Shown piece after piece: positions 7,770 through 16,166 of a DNA stretch of 33,469 nt. Numbering within the stretch: the stretch's first letter is position 1; every line of letters starts with the position of its first letter. The notes below the pieces were generated by a model that saw only the letters and a program-made list of their open reading frames with translations, made no database searches and was not told where the DNA came from. The DNA comes from an uncultured Crocinitomix sp. (lineage in GTDB: Bacteria; Bacteroidota; Bacteroidia; Flavobacteriales_D; Crocinitomicaceae). The DNA is taken from assembly GCA_937136425.1 (NCBI GenBank), contig CAKZON010000061.1, positions 1 to 33,469 of the forward strand, written 5' to 3'. Made by a program: the position numbers and the translations under genes.

Positions 7770-8831
7770 TTAATGGTGTATTAGATGCCCTTGCTGAATA
7801 TCAAGTTTAGAAGGAATGTTATTCGTATAAAGTTGACCTGTTCCTAAGCCTTGCGGCATTAAATTATTTTTTGTGAATGTATATTGAGCAATTGCATTTA
7901 AGCCAATATTACTTTCAAGTGCCGAGGTAATCCACCAACGAATATTCAGTTCCTCTGCCAACGCAATCCATTCGTCAGTGCCTCTAAAACCTCCAATTAA
8001 ACTTGGTTTTAATATGATGTACTGTGGCTGAATGGTTTCAAGAAGCGTTCTTTTCTCACTTGAAACATTTACGTTTATTAATTCTTCATCCAGAGCAATT
8101 GGCAGTGGTGTTTTTTTACATAAATCACGCATTGCAATCCAGTCTCCTTGTTTTATAGGTTGTTCAATTGAATGGATATCGTATTTGGCTAATGCTTCTA
8201 ATTTATGCAACGCTTCTTCGTGCGAAAACGCGCCATTGGCATCTACACGCAATTCAATTTGATCTGCCGTATATTTTGAACGAATAAAAGCAAGCAAGTC
8301 CAATTCTTTTTGAAAATCGATTGCGCCAATCTTTAATTTAATACAGTCAAACCCAGCGGCTAATTTTTCTTTTATTTGCTCCAACATGTATTCTTTGCTA
8401 CCCATCCATATAAGGCCGTTAATTTTTATTGGAGCTTGCTTGCTCACAAAATCAGATGGGAAAATAACTTTTGTTCCTCCATGTTTTAAATCGAGTAGGG
8501 CGGTCTCCACAGCTAAATAAATAGATGGATAATTTGATAACATGATCATTTTATCACTGTCAGGGTGGTTATGATCTTTTGTTGTGTCTGATAGAGTTTT
8601 AATAAATTCATTAATGTTGTTTACGACTTCTGTAAGAAAGCCAACATACGTTTGATTCCAATCAGGAGATAGTGTTTTGATGATTGAAGCTTCACCAATA
8701 CCAACAATTCCAGGTTTTTCTGAATCCCAAATTCGAATGAACCAAGAATCTTTTTGAGTTAAAAACCCACGTGATGTTCCACTAGGGCGTTTAAAGTCTA
8801 AGGTGTATTTTTCAAGAGAAGCTTTTAGCAT
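7770..8831 (-). CDS. menC: o-Succinylbenzoate synthase, enolase superfamily
   Basis: A 353-residue member of the muconate-lactonising branch of the enolase superfamily. The catalytic set is complete: KLK (Lys165/Lys167), metal ligands Asp197 (RVDANG), Glu223 (IEQP), Asp248 (ALDEE), and Lys275 (ILKPS). The glycine-rich GGFRG loop and SALESNIGLNAIAQ end match the Bacteroidota OSBS type, which dehydrates SHCHC to o-succinylbenzoate in menaquinone synthesis. Dipeptide epimerase or N-succinylamino acid racemase activity is the alternative; there is no other men gene next to it. It heads a minus-strand group with the PPIase lipoprotein. Confidence 0.85.
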   Translation of the reverse strand: MLKASLEKYTLDFKRPSGTSRGFLTQKDSWFIRIWDSEKPGIVGIGEASIIKTLSPDWNQTYVGFLTEVVNNINEFIKTLSDTTKDHNHPDSDKMIMLSNYPSIYLAVETALLDLKHGGTKVIFPSDFVSKQAPIKINGLIWMGSKEYMLEQIKEKLAAGFDCIKLKIGAIDFQKELDLLAFIRSKYTADQIELRVDANGAFSHEEALHKLEALAKYDIHSIEQPIKQGDWIAMRDLCKKTPLPIALDEELINVNVSSEKRTLLETIQPQYIILKPSLIGGFRGTDEWIALAEELNIRWWITSALESNIGLNAIAQYTFTKNNLMPQGLGTGQLYTNNIPSKLDIQQGHLIHH

Positions 8832-8848
8832 GGGTTAAATTTAGTCAT

Positions 8849-8890
8849 TCAATTGTCAATTATCAATGTTCGACTATCAATTATCAATTG
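8849..8890. repeat. Short intergenic repeat with TCAATTATCAAT units
   Basis: The 12-mer TCAATTATCAAT occurs exactly at 8856-8867 and 8877-8888 (period 21). TCAATTG flanks the block at 8849-8855 and 8884-8890. It lies in the divergent gap between menC and recR. Such TTGATAATTGA-type strings are common between genes in AT-rich genomes. Confidence 0.6.
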
Positions 8891-9024
8891 TAGAACTGAT
8901 TGCATTACACCTATTGATTTAATCTGATTTTCTACAGATTGAATTTGATTTCTTAAAGTTGAGATGTTAAATACTAACTATAAGATGCCATCATCTAACT
9001 GGATTTTTGCGTAAATTCGTAGCA

Positions 9025-9645
9025 ATGAATATCCCATCAAAGCATTTAGAGGATTTAGTAGAGCATTTTTCATCTTTACCAGGTATTGGAAAGAAAACAG
9101 CTTTGCGCCTAGTTCTTAATTTACTCAAGAGAGAGGAAGATGAAATTGCGGCTTTTTCAAAGTCGTTAGGAGAAATGCATGAGAAAATATCCTCTTGTAC
9201 ATGTTGTGGTAATATATCAGATGGCGATTTATGCTCCATTTGTATGCAAAATTCACGTAAAAAAGAATTGATTTGCGTGGTTGAGGATATTAGAGATATT
9301 ATGGCAATTGAGTCTACCGAGCAGTTTTTTGGTGTTTACCATGTATTAGGAGGTGTGATTTCTCCAATGGAAGGTATTGGTCCGCATGATTTGAATATTG
9401 ACGGATTGGTTGAGCGTGTAAAAAGTGGAGAGGTGAATGAAGTTGTGCTAGCCTTAAACGCATCAATGGAGGGAGATACAACAAACTTTTTCTTATTTAG
9501 AAAATTAGCAGACTATCCTGTGAAAATTACAACATTGTCGCGTGGTGTTGCTGTTGGAACTGAATTACATTATACGGATGAACTGACCTTAGGGCGTTCT
9601 ATCTTAAACCGTATGCCATTTGACATGAGTCTAGTAAGAAAATAA
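9025..9645 (+). CDS. recR: Recombination mediator protein RecR
   Basis: A 206-residue protein from the ATG at 9025; an upstream in-frame TTG adds 6 residues without family support. An N-terminal helix-hairpin-helix (LPGIGKKTALRL, about 18-29) is followed by a zinc finger with Cys58, Cys61, Cys70 and Cys73, and a Toprim domain opening with ICVVED. RecR works with RecO (and RecF) to load RecA onto SSB-coated gaps in the cytosol. Length and motif order are normal. The gene stands alone between divergent menC and a convergent lipoprotein gene. Confidence 0.97.
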   Translation: MNIPSKHLEDLVEHFSSLPGIGKKTALRLVLNLLKREEDEIAAFSKSLGEMHEKISSCTCCGNISDGDLCSICMQNSRKKELICVVEDIRDIMAIESTEQFFGVYHVLGGVISPMEGIGPHDLNIDGLVERVKSGEVNEVVLALNASMEGDTTNFFLFRKLADYPVKITTLSRGVAVGTELHYTDELTLGRSILNRMPFDMSLVRK

Positions 9646-9679
9646 TCAACATTAAATAAGAAGAGCTTTAGAGCAATTC

Positions 9680-9698
9680 TTTTATTCTAAGAATAAAA
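9680..9698. terminator. AT-rich inverted repeat between convergent genes
   Basis: TTTTATTCT (9680-9688) and AGAATAAAA (9690-9698) are a perfect 9-nt inverted repeat around one base, between the stops of recR and the DUF4249-like gene. It could end transcription from both sides, but it is A/T only apart from two G-C pairs and lacks a long T run. Confidence 0.35.
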
Positions 9699-9699
9699 T

Positions 9700-10755
9700 T
9701 TAAGGACATTCAAAAGATTCGCCATTGTGCACGGCGTAATCAGAACAAAACTGCTTAGAGAATGTTCGCGTACCGCTTGACAATTCTTTAATTGATGCTT
9801 CGTCTAGAGGAAGATCAGTTAAAGAATAGAGTAAACGACTTGAAAATAATCCATATCCACCTTCAAGGTTAGTATATACAGGTTGAACTTGAGCAATACC
9901 TGAAACTGGTTCAGAAACGTTCATATACTGCGTTAAATTTGTATGTGCAAGAGAAATTCTTAAATCTATACCATCAGCTTTACGGTAATCGATATTATCT
10001 GCGTCATCAGGAATTGTTTCTGCAACCCAATTAAAAAAATCAAGACCGTTAACACGAATTGGGCGGTCAGTGTCAGTTTCAGAATACTCAAACTTTTTGG
10101 CAGAAAAACTTTCGGATGTCCCATCTAAATAATACTCTGTCCAATGGAAAGTATAGCCAACTTCTATTTCGCCTACATTTTCAAGTCCACTTTTAAGGTC
10201 AAAAACCCAAGTTAAGTAATCACCATCCTCATTTACAGTGTTTTTTGCAAAACGAACTTTAAAAGAGTTATTTGTAATTGTTGTAGGAACACCAAAACCA
10301 TTAATTAATGAAGTTTCAGCAGTAAAACTGTGCGCTCCTTCATTTAAATCAGCCTCAATCTTGTATGTGTTTTTACTGTCTAATTCCTTTTCAAAAAAGA
10401 AATATACTTTTTGATCTGGAGCATAAAAAATACCATCAGTAGATTTTCCAGTTACTATTGAATCTTGCAAATCCCATGATCTACCTGTCTCATCACCTGA
10501 AGGATCGAACTCAGTAACAATTGCTGAAACTTGATTAAAATAGCTTGAATCAGGATTTTGAGCATAAACTAAATTGTCTCCATCACCTAAAAAAGCTTTG
10601 GTAATTTTAATCACATGAATTGAGTCTGTATGATCCACTAAACCGAATACAACAGGCGTTAATTCATAATCACCATTTAAACTAAATTCCGTTTCACATG
10701 AACTGATTCCTAATGCAAGGGCTATGAAACTAAGAAGTGAAAATCTCTTTATCAT
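9700..10755 (-). CDS. DUF4249-like lipoprotein
   Basis: A 351-residue lipoprotein (lipobox GISSC, Cys 20). It starts with a beta-rich region ('VVFGLVDHTDSIHVIKITKAFLGDGDN') and continues with predicted beta strands containing Tyr and Asp, and ends in a short Cys-containing tail (KQFCSDY... CP). The layout 'short lipoprotein N-term, VxxGLxDxxDxxxxIxIxKxF, long beta domain' resembles the Bacteroidota-specific DUF4249 family, often near outer-membrane receptor genes; no such receptor is next to it here. The function is not known. Confidence 0.7.
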   Translation of the reverse strand: MIKRFSLLSFIALALGISSCETEFSLNGDYELTPVVFGLVDHTDSIHVIKITKAFLGDGDNLVYAQNPDSSYFNQVSAIVTEFDPSGDETGRSWDLQDSIVTGKSTDGIFYAPDQKVYFFFEKELDSKNTYKIEADLNEGAHSFTAETSLINGFGVPTTITNNSFKVRFAKNTVNEDGDYLTWVFDLKSGLENVGEIEVGYTFHWTEYYLDGTSESFSAKKFEYSETDTDRPIRVNGLDFFNWVAETIPDDADNIDYRKADGIDLRISLAHTNLTQYMNVSEPVSGIAQVQPVYTNLEGGYGLFSSRLLYSLTDLPLDEASIKELSSGTRTFSKQFCSDYAVHNGESFECP

Positions 10756-10778
10756 TGAGGTTAGTTAAATTTTGAAAA

Positions 10779-10786
10779 CAAAAATA
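10779..10786 (-). promoter_or_regulatory. Candidate -7 promoter element of the DUF4249-like gene
   Basis: TATTTTTG on the minus strand fits TAnnTTTG and lies 23 nt before the ATG. No -33 TTG is seen at the expected distance. Confidence 0.35.
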
Positions 10787-10885
10787 CACATAATATATGC
10801 TTTTTCGTTACCGTTTAATAGATGATAATTACCGTTGAAGTGTTAATAAACAACTTAGTTGATTAGGAAAATGAAAATGCAACAC

Positions 10886-11827
10886 TTAGTGACTCAATTC
10901 AAAGCCCTCTAAATGTCTACTTTTTTTAGATTCTTCAATATCTGCTAACGTTACAAGTATTCCTGTTTCCTCAACTCCTCCAAAATCCGGGTTTCGTGCC
11001 GTTCCAAAAGATTTCATGGTTGGAGACAGTTGCATGTAGTTATTGATAAGTGGTGGCACATTTTCACCGTTATCTCTGCAATATTTTTGTAAAACTTTTA
11101 GTCCTTCTTTAAAGTCTAATCCAGCCACTAAGTTTACAATTTCATGTTTTTCAACAGTGGTGTACATTGGATTAAGTGGAGTAACCAATTTTTCTGTATC
11201 AGGAAAATAAGTTTTCATAAAACCTAATACCGCACGTTTTGCATTCTCGTTATACGAAGAGTACATAGTTACTTTACCAAAAAAATACTTCATGTGCGGG
11301 TGCAACAAAACAATTGCTCCTAAACCATCCCATAAATTATCCAACGCAAATAAACCTTTACGCGGATTAACGGAGGGTTGAAAAAGCGGATTAACCCATG
11401 AACGCCCTAATTCAATAGCATAGGGCATATAATTGTCTTCAAAGTTTTTAGAAAAATTAAAGTAATGAGAAGTAGACAATTCGTGCTTGTCGGCACTAAC
11501 TGCTTTAGCACAATCAATATAACGGTATCCGCCCATGATAACTTGATCTTCTGGAGAAAATACAATCAGTTGTTCATAGCAAATATCTGCAGTATCCTGT
11601 TCATCAATATCTACTTCTTTTCCTGTTCCACCTCCTGCAACAGCAAAAGTCAATTCACGTAGCCGCCCAATTTCACGCATAACGTTTGGTGCATTTTTGT
11701 GATTAACAGAGTAGATAAGGTTTCCTGCACGATTCGTTTCTCTTAAAAAACGATCTGCATTAAGTTCTTTTAGAATCAATTCCCGATCTACAGGTGGTAT
11801 TATATAGCTGGTATCAATTTTAGTCAT
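10886..11827 (-). CDS. glsB: GNAT-fold N-acyltransferase, glycine-lipid synthase subunit B-like
   Basis: A 313-residue protein of the 'hemolysin-like' acyltransferase group of the GNAT superfamily (OlsB-like): REIGRLRELTF near the start, then QLIVFSPEDQVIMGGYRYI, ELGRSWVNP, and LWDGLGAIVLLHPHMKYFFGKVTMY. In Bacteroides thetaiotaomicron the homologous GlsB N-acylates glycine with a hydroxy fatty acid, and a PlsC-like partner then O-acylates it. Here the PlsC-like gene lies immediately upstream with an 8-nt overlap, supporting a shared role in N-acyl amino acid (glycine or serine-glycine) lipids. The amino acid used cannot be read from sequence. Confidence 0.75.
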   Translation of the reverse strand: MTKIDTSYIIPPVDRELILKELNADRFLRETNRAGNLIYSVNHKNAPNVMREIGRLRELTFAVAGGGTGKEVDIDEQDTADICYEQLIVFSPEDQVIMGGYRYIDCAKAVSADKHELSTSHYFNFSKNFEDNYMPYAIELGRSWVNPLFQPSVNPRKGLFALDNLWDGLGAIVLLHPHMKYFFGKVTMYSSYNENAKRAVLGFMKTYFPDTEKLVTPLNPMYTTVEKHEIVNLVAGLDFKEGLKVLQKYCRDNGENVPPLINNYMQLSPTMKSFGTARNPDFGGVEETGILVTLADIEESKKSRHLEGFELSH

Positions 11828-12647
11828 TTTTCACAGTCGTTTGAAGGGCATAGGCTTTTTCTTTAACCCATTGCGCCCATTCCAGGTCTTTTTTAGTTTT
11901 ATCAAACGTATTGTAAGATATGGATTTTCCGAATTTAATCCGCAATGTTTTTCCTTTTTGCTTAAAAAGTTCATCTACCAAATAAAACATTTCAATATTT
12001 GCTTTGATGCCTACACGGCTTCGAAAGTTTGAAAGGCGATAGAAAAAGGAAGTTAATTCTCCATCAATATGAACGGGAATAACTGGAGTATGAAACTTTT
12101 TTGAACGCGTAATAAAGGTTTTTTTCCATTCTAAATCTTCTACTTTTCCTTTTTTGCGTCTACTTACCAGTCCTGCTGGAAATACAAAAATAGCACGTTC
12201 TGAGGCGAACAATTGATTGAGTGCAGTTAATGATTCTTTACTATTTGAGCCGTGTTTATTAACACCTGTAAACAAATCCTTTAAATTGGGTAAATTAAGT
12301 AGTAAATCATTCACCACAAATTTAAGGTCATCTCTAATTGGATATACCTCTTTGATTATAGCAAGGGCGTCCATTCCGCCAAGTGGATGATTTACCGCAA
12401 AAATGGCACCTCCACTTGCTGGAATGTTTTCCAATCCTTCAACTTCAACCTTAATCTCTAACCTTTTAATAACATCTAATGAAAATTCATATCCATTAGC
12501 CCCTTTGTTTTCACGAATTACTTCGTTAGATTCTTTTTGGTGAATAGTACGCTTCAAGTAATTAATAAGAAAACGAGGCATCCAACGATATAAACGAGGG
12601 TTTTTATCGCGAATTAATTGGTCTATATCAATAAATTTATCTTCCAA
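11820..12647 (-). CDS. glsA: PlsC-like O-acyltransferase, glycine-lipid synthase subunit A-like
   Basis: A 275-residue lysophospholipid acyltransferase-type protein. The catalytic block is AVNHPLGGMDALAI, giving His-x5-Asp rather than the usual His-x4-Asp, as I recall for the OlsF/GlsA branch. Then come FVFPAGLVSRRKKG (the FPxG-type acceptor motif) and 'PVIPVHIDG'. It should add the second acyl chain, to the 3-hydroxyl of an N-acyl amino acid. The start is TTG at 12647: an in-frame TGA lies four codons upstream, and the next ATG (residue 23) would remove the conserved-looking IDIDQLIRDKNP end. The stop overlaps the GNAT gene start. Confidence 0.75.
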   Translation of the reverse strand: MEDKFIDIDQLIRDKNPRLYRWMPRFLINYLKRTIHQKESNEVIRENKGANGYEFSLDVIKRLEIKVEVEGLENIPASGGAIFAVNHPLGGMDALAIIKEVYPIRDDLKFVVNDLLLNLPNLKDLFTGVNKHGSNSKESLTALNQLFASERAIFVFPAGLVSRRKKGKVEDLEWKKTFITRSKKFHTPVIPVHIDGELTSFFYRLSNFRSRVGIKANIEMFYLVDELFKQKGKTLRIKFGKSISYNTFDKTKKDLEWAQWVKEKAYALQTTVKND

Positions 12648-12682
12648 AAAAAGTGGTCACTTTATACGTTTGTAAGGGGCAA

Positions 12683-12690
12683 CAAATTTA
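12683..12690 (-). promoter_or_regulatory. Candidate -7 promoter element of the acyltransferase pair
   Basis: TAAATTTG on the minus strand fits TAnnTTTG exactly, 35 nt before the TTG start. No -33 element at proper spacing is seen. Between it and the start lies AAAGT-GACC-ACTTT followed by T residues (12663-12646), a weak hairpin. Confidence 0.4.
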
Positions 12691-12762
12691 ACTGGAAATT
12701 TCAATAAAAATAGAGCGAATCCATTAATTTAATTAACGTCTTATTGTTCAGTTGATTAAAGC

Positions 12763-12786
12763 AACACACTGAGTGCTTAGTGTGTT
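12763..12786. repeat. Inverted repeat AACACACT / AGTGTGTT
   Basis: A perfect 8-bp stem with an 8-nt loop lies in the gap between pruA and the acyltransferase genes. On the minus strand, the direction of both genes, no T run follows, so it is not a clear terminator there. It could be a binding site or an RNA structure. Confidence 0.4.
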
Positions 12787-12852
12787 TTATTGTTGAAAAC
12801 CAAATTCTAAATGCAAATGGAGTTTGGCAAACCTCTAAATTAGTCGTACAAT

Positions 12853-12886
12853 AAAAAAGCGGAATCAAGATTAACTCAATTCCGCT
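12853..12886 (-). terminator. Rho-independent terminator of pruA
   Basis: On the minus strand AGCGGAAT (12886-12879), a 13-nt loop and ATTCCGCT (12865-12858) are followed by a T run (complement of the A run 12853-12858). It lies about 25 nt past the pruA stop. Confidence 0.75.
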
Positions 12887-12909
12887 CTAAATTTATTCTT
12901 TTACCTTTT

Positions 12910-14538
12910 TTATCCTAAAAACGGGTACCTATAATCCGTTGCAGGTACAAAAGTTTCCTTAATTGTACGTGGAGAAACCCATCTCAACATATTCATGTAT
13001 GAACCAGCTTTGTCATTAGTTCCTGATGCTCTTGCTCCACCAAATGGTTGTTGTCCTACAACAGCTCCAGTTGGTTTGTCATTGATATAGAAGTTACCTG
13101 CAGCATTTTGCAATTTTTTACTTGCTAAATCAATTGCATATCTGTCTTGAGAAAATACAGCTCCTGTTAAGGCATATTCAGAAGTGCTATCCAATAATTC
13201 TAATGTTGCTTCAAACTCATTCTCGTCATAAACAAAAATAGTCATTACAGGTCCAAAAATTTCTTCACACATAGTTCTGAATTTTGGGTTTGAAGTTACG
13301 ACAACCGTAGGTTCAATAAAGTAACCTTTTGATTTGTCATAGTTTCCTCCAACTACAATCTCAGCATCATCTTGTGCTTTAATATAATCGATATAACCTG
13401 CAATTTTATCAAATGAACGCTCATCAATAACAGCATTAATAAAGTTGCTGAAATCATCCGGAGATCCCATTTTGAAAGAAGCAACATCTGTTTTAACAGA
13501 GTCAATTACTTCTTGCGCAATATTAGAAGGTAAATAAGCTCTAGATGCAGCTGAACATTTTTGTCCTTGGAATTCAAAAGCTCCACGAGAAATTCCTACA
13601 GCAACTTCTTTTGCAATTGCAGATTTGTGAGCAATAATAAAATCTTTACCGCCTGTTTCTCCAACAATTCTAGGGTAACTTCTATAAGCATCTAAATTTG
13701 TTCCAATCTCTTTCCATAAATGTTTAAAAACAGCAGAAGAACCTGTGAAGTGCAATCCTGCAAAATCACGGTGTTTGAAAACTTGCTCTCCTGCAATTGG
13801 TCCATCTACAGTAATCATATTGATTACACCATCAGGTAGACCTGCAGCTTGGAATAATTCCATTAATACTTGTGCAGAATATACTTGTGATTCTGCTGGT
13901 TTCCATACAACAACGTTCCCCATCATTGCTGGTGCAGCACATAAATTAGCACAAATTGATGTAAAGTTGAATGGTGTAATCGCGAATACAAACCCTTCTA
14001 ATGGACGATATTCTAAACGGTTCCACATTCCAGGGTTAGACTCTGGTTGTTCGTTGTAAATTTGTGTAATATAAGCTACGTTAAATTTAAAGAAGTCAAT
14101 CAATTCGCATGCCGCGTCAATTTCAGCTTGCATACAGTTTTTTGATTGCGCTAACATAGTTGCAGCATTCACTTTATCTCTAAATGGTCCAGCTAATAAA
14201 TCTGCAGCTTTTAAAAATACTGCAGCTCTTTGTTCCCAAGGAAGGTTAGCCCATTCCTCGCGTGCCGCCATAGCAGCATCAATAGCATCATTTACGTGTG
14301 AAGCATCTCCATAGTTAAAATGACCTAAAACGTGCTGGTGGTCATGTGGAGGAGACATTGGTTTTTTGTCATTTGTACGAACTTGTTCCGAACCTATGTA
14401 CATTGGTACATCAATTGGAGACTGGTTGTACATCTCATTATATTTATTCAACAAACTTACAGCTTCTTTACTTCCAGGTGTGAAAGGAGTTACTGGCTCA
14501 TTTGTCGGTCTTGGTACATGATAAATTGCTTCTGGCAT
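12910..14538 (-). CDS. pruA: L-glutamate gamma-semialdehyde (1-pyrroline-5-carboxylate) dehydrogenase
   Basis: A 542-residue NAD-dependent aldehyde dehydrogenase that oxidises glutamate semialdehyde/P5C to glutamate, the second step of proline breakdown. Catalytic Glu294 (GETGGKDF) and Cys328 (GQKCSAASRAY) are present, as are ITPFNFTS and the late EIFGPV block. The form is the stand-alone type (as in mammals and Bacteroidota) without a fused proline dehydrogenase, which is not next to it. The ATG at 14538 gives MPEAIYHVPRPTNEP, matching the usual N-terminus; a frame 14 codons longer adds an unlikely basic leader. Confidence 0.96.
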   Translation of the reverse strand: MPEAIYHVPRPTNEPVTPFTPGSKEAVSLLNKYNEMYNQSPIDVPMYIGSEQVRTNDKKPMSPPHDHQHVLGHFNYGDASHVNDAIDAAMAAREEWANLPWEQRAAVFLKAADLLAGPFRDKVNAATMLAQSKNCMQAEIDAACELIDFFKFNVAYITQIYNEQPESNPGMWNRLEYRPLEGFVFAITPFNFTSICANLCAAPAMMGNVVVWKPAESQVYSAQVLMELFQAAGLPDGVINMITVDGPIAGEQVFKHRDFAGLHFTGSSAVFKHLWKEIGTNLDAYRSYPRIVGETGGKDFIIAHKSAIAKEVAVGISRGAFEFQGQKCSAASRAYLPSNIAQEVIDSVKTDVASFKMGSPDDFSNFINAVIDERSFDKIAGYIDYIKAQDDAEIVVGGNYDKSKGYFIEPTVVVTSNPKFRTMCEEIFGPVMTIFVYDENEFEATLELLDSTSEYALTGAVFSQDRYAIDLASKKLQNAAGNFYINDKPTGAVVGQQPFGGARASGTNDKAGSYMNMLRWVSPRTIKETFVPATDYRYPFLG

Positions 14539-14567
14539 AACTTGTCTATTTTTTACTTTAAGAGCCA

Positions 14568-14575
14568 CAAATTTA
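14568..14575 (-). promoter_or_regulatory. Candidate -7 promoter element of pruA
   Basis: TAAATTTG on the minus strand fits TAnnTTTG, 29 nt before the pruA ATG. The nearest upstream TTG is 24 nt away, slightly more than the usual 17-23. Confidence 0.4.
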
Positions 14576-14694
14576 AGCAATTTTTAAGTAAAAATATACC
14601 AATTACTGAAAAGGATGAAAAGTGAATGGTAGCCTTATATAAAGCGCAATTTAGGCGAGTTATTTAATGACTATAAATTAAAAAAAGGGGAGAA

Positions 14695-15081
14695 TTAACT
14701 CATTTTGAGCTTTGCGAAAAGCTCAAATTTTGGAACAGCAACGCGGAAACGTTCCTTCGTATCTTGGCGCTCAAACATATAATAACCTCTCATATATCCA
14801 ATTTCGCTATGTAAATCAGTGCCGCTTACATAAACGTGTTTTTGCCCTGGAACTAATACAGGTTGTTCACCGACTACACCATCTCCCGAAATTTCTTTTG
14901 CAGGGTTTAGTGAATCAAAAATGAACCAATAGCGAGAAATTAATTGTATGTCGTAAGAATTCATGTTTTCAATTACAATTCTGTAATTAAAAAAATACAT
15001 GCTGTTTTTCACATTTGAAAGGTCTTTTCTGTAAAGACTTTCAACACTTATTTTTACGCCACACGTTAAACCAGTTATCAT
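14695..15081 (-). CDS. apaG: ApaG domain protein
   Basis: A 128-residue protein of normal length with the full ApaG pattern: Y.F.Y.I.IEN near 28-40, IQLISRYW, the glycine-rich GDGVVGEQPVLVPGQ, Y.SGTDL, and GYMRGYYMF. ApaG is a small immunoglobulin-like beta-sandwich protein linked genetically to Co/Mg resistance and dinucleoside polyphosphate metabolism in enterobacteria, but its molecular activity is not settled. It lies upstream of pruA in the same direction, but a 156-nt gap and a candidate promoter between them suggest separate control. Confidence 0.93.
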   Translation of the reverse strand: MITGLTCGVKISVESLYRKDLSNVKNSMYFFNYRIVIENMNSYDIQLISRYWFIFDSLNPAKEISGDGVVGEQPVLVPGQKHVYVSGTDLHSEIGYMRGYYMFERQDTKERFRVAVPKFELFAKLKMS

Positions 15082-15180
15082 CTTTTATAAATATACAAAA
15101 TAATGCCTAAAATCCTAATTCAAGAATTTTTACTTATACACAGATAACGTTTAAAAGTGTACTTAAGTTGGCAAGTAAGG

Positions 15181-16134
15181 CTAATTTAATTGGATATATG
15201 CCATGTATTCCATTCCCCATGCCACACCTAAATGGGCAATTAATCCACCATAAATATTTCGGGATGAATAGGCTAAGATACCCAAGATGTAGCCACCAAA
15301 TATTGAGCTAACTGCCTCGCCGGCAGGTTTTCCAAAATGCAAAAAGCAATAAACCACTACCATTGGTAAAATGGCTTCTTTACCTACAAACCGTGATAGG
15401 GCTATCACCATAAATCCTCTAAAAAATAATTCTACAGATAAAAAATCAAATCCATAGCATAATTCATAAATTCCTGCCGTAATCCATTGGTCAGTTTCTA
15501 AAAAACGGTATTCGTAATTATCTGTATAGGTTGGGTAGCTTTCTAAAAAATCGGGCTGGAGAGATGCCAAATAGATTAAAGGTAGCATGAATAGGATTAA
15601 CCAAAAGTAAGGTTTAATCTTAGCTCCATTAAGTCTTAATCCATACCATTCTGGCTTAAAATATTGAACAATAAAATAAATGCTGTAAAGTGGGATAATA
15701 ACCGTGAAGAGGCTAGAAATATTACTAGCGCAAGCGCGCCCCCAACGTTCTATAAAGGCATTTTCCGAAAACCACCCATTTGTATATTGCATTAAATAAT
15801 AACTACAATCTAAGGCTAGGAATACCATACCAATTATACCAAATAGCATAAATTTAGAATGGAAAATTGGTTTTACTTTTTGTTTTGAAAAAAAGGATAC
15901 AATGGCCGTGGAAACTAAAAACGCCGCTCCAAATAATAACAGCAAATAAAGTACAGATTGCGGCTGCTTATTATACGTCTCTGTAATTCCATGATAAAAA
16001 TCCTTTTTACCATTGAACTGGAAACTGTAGTTAAACCAAAGTGAAACGGTTAGAAAAATTCCAATAACAACATGACTTAAAATATTAAAGTCTTTCTTAA
16101 AATATTGGAGAATGTAGTTAAAGAATATTTTCAC
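15181..16134 (-). CDS. CPBP-family (CAAX protease/bacteriocin-processing) membrane protein with altered motifs
   Basis: A 317-residue protein with about eight hydrophobic segments. The C-terminal third has the CPBP (Rce1-like) order: SVELFFRGF (234-241 region), YCFLHFGKP (His266) and AHLGVAWGME (His301). In active members motif 1 is EExxxR and motif 3 HxxxN. Here the first Glu is Val234 (Glu235 and Arg239 remain) and the Asn is Ala305. Catalysis may be lost or changed. The start is GTG at 16134, which lies four bases after a TACTTTTG promoter element, suggesting a leaderless mRNA. The gene diverges from the one at 16210. Confidence 0.85.
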   Translation of the reverse strand: MKIFFNYILQYFKKDFNILSHVVIGIFLTVSLWFNYSFQFNGKKDFYHGITETYNKQPQSVLYLLLLFGAAFLVSTAIVSFFSKQKVKPIFHSKFMLFGIIGMVFLALDCSYYLMQYTNGWFSENAFIERWGRACASNISSLFTVIIPLYSIYFIVQYFKPEWYGLRLNGAKIKPYFWLILFMLPLIYLASLQPDFLESYPTYTDNYEYRFLETDQWITAGIYELCYGFDFLSVELFFRGFMVIALSRFVGKEAILPMVVVYCFLHFGKPAGEAVSSIFGGYILGILAYSSRNIYGGLIAHLGVAWGMEYMAYIQLN

Positions 16135-16138
16135 GGGG

Positions 16139-16146
16139 CAAAAGTA
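16139..16146 (-). promoter_or_regulatory. -7 promoter element abutting the CPBP gene start
   Basis: TACTTTTG on the minus strand fits TAnnTTTG and is followed by CCCC and the GTG start, so transcription would begin at or next to the start codon. No -33 TTG is seen. Confidence 0.45.
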
Positions 16147-16166
16147 GGATAAATAAAATTATGGAA

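Noticed and set aside
13745..14059. 104-codon plus-strand frame inside pruA
   Set aside because: It lies antisense to a strongly supported gene and its product has no recognisable features.
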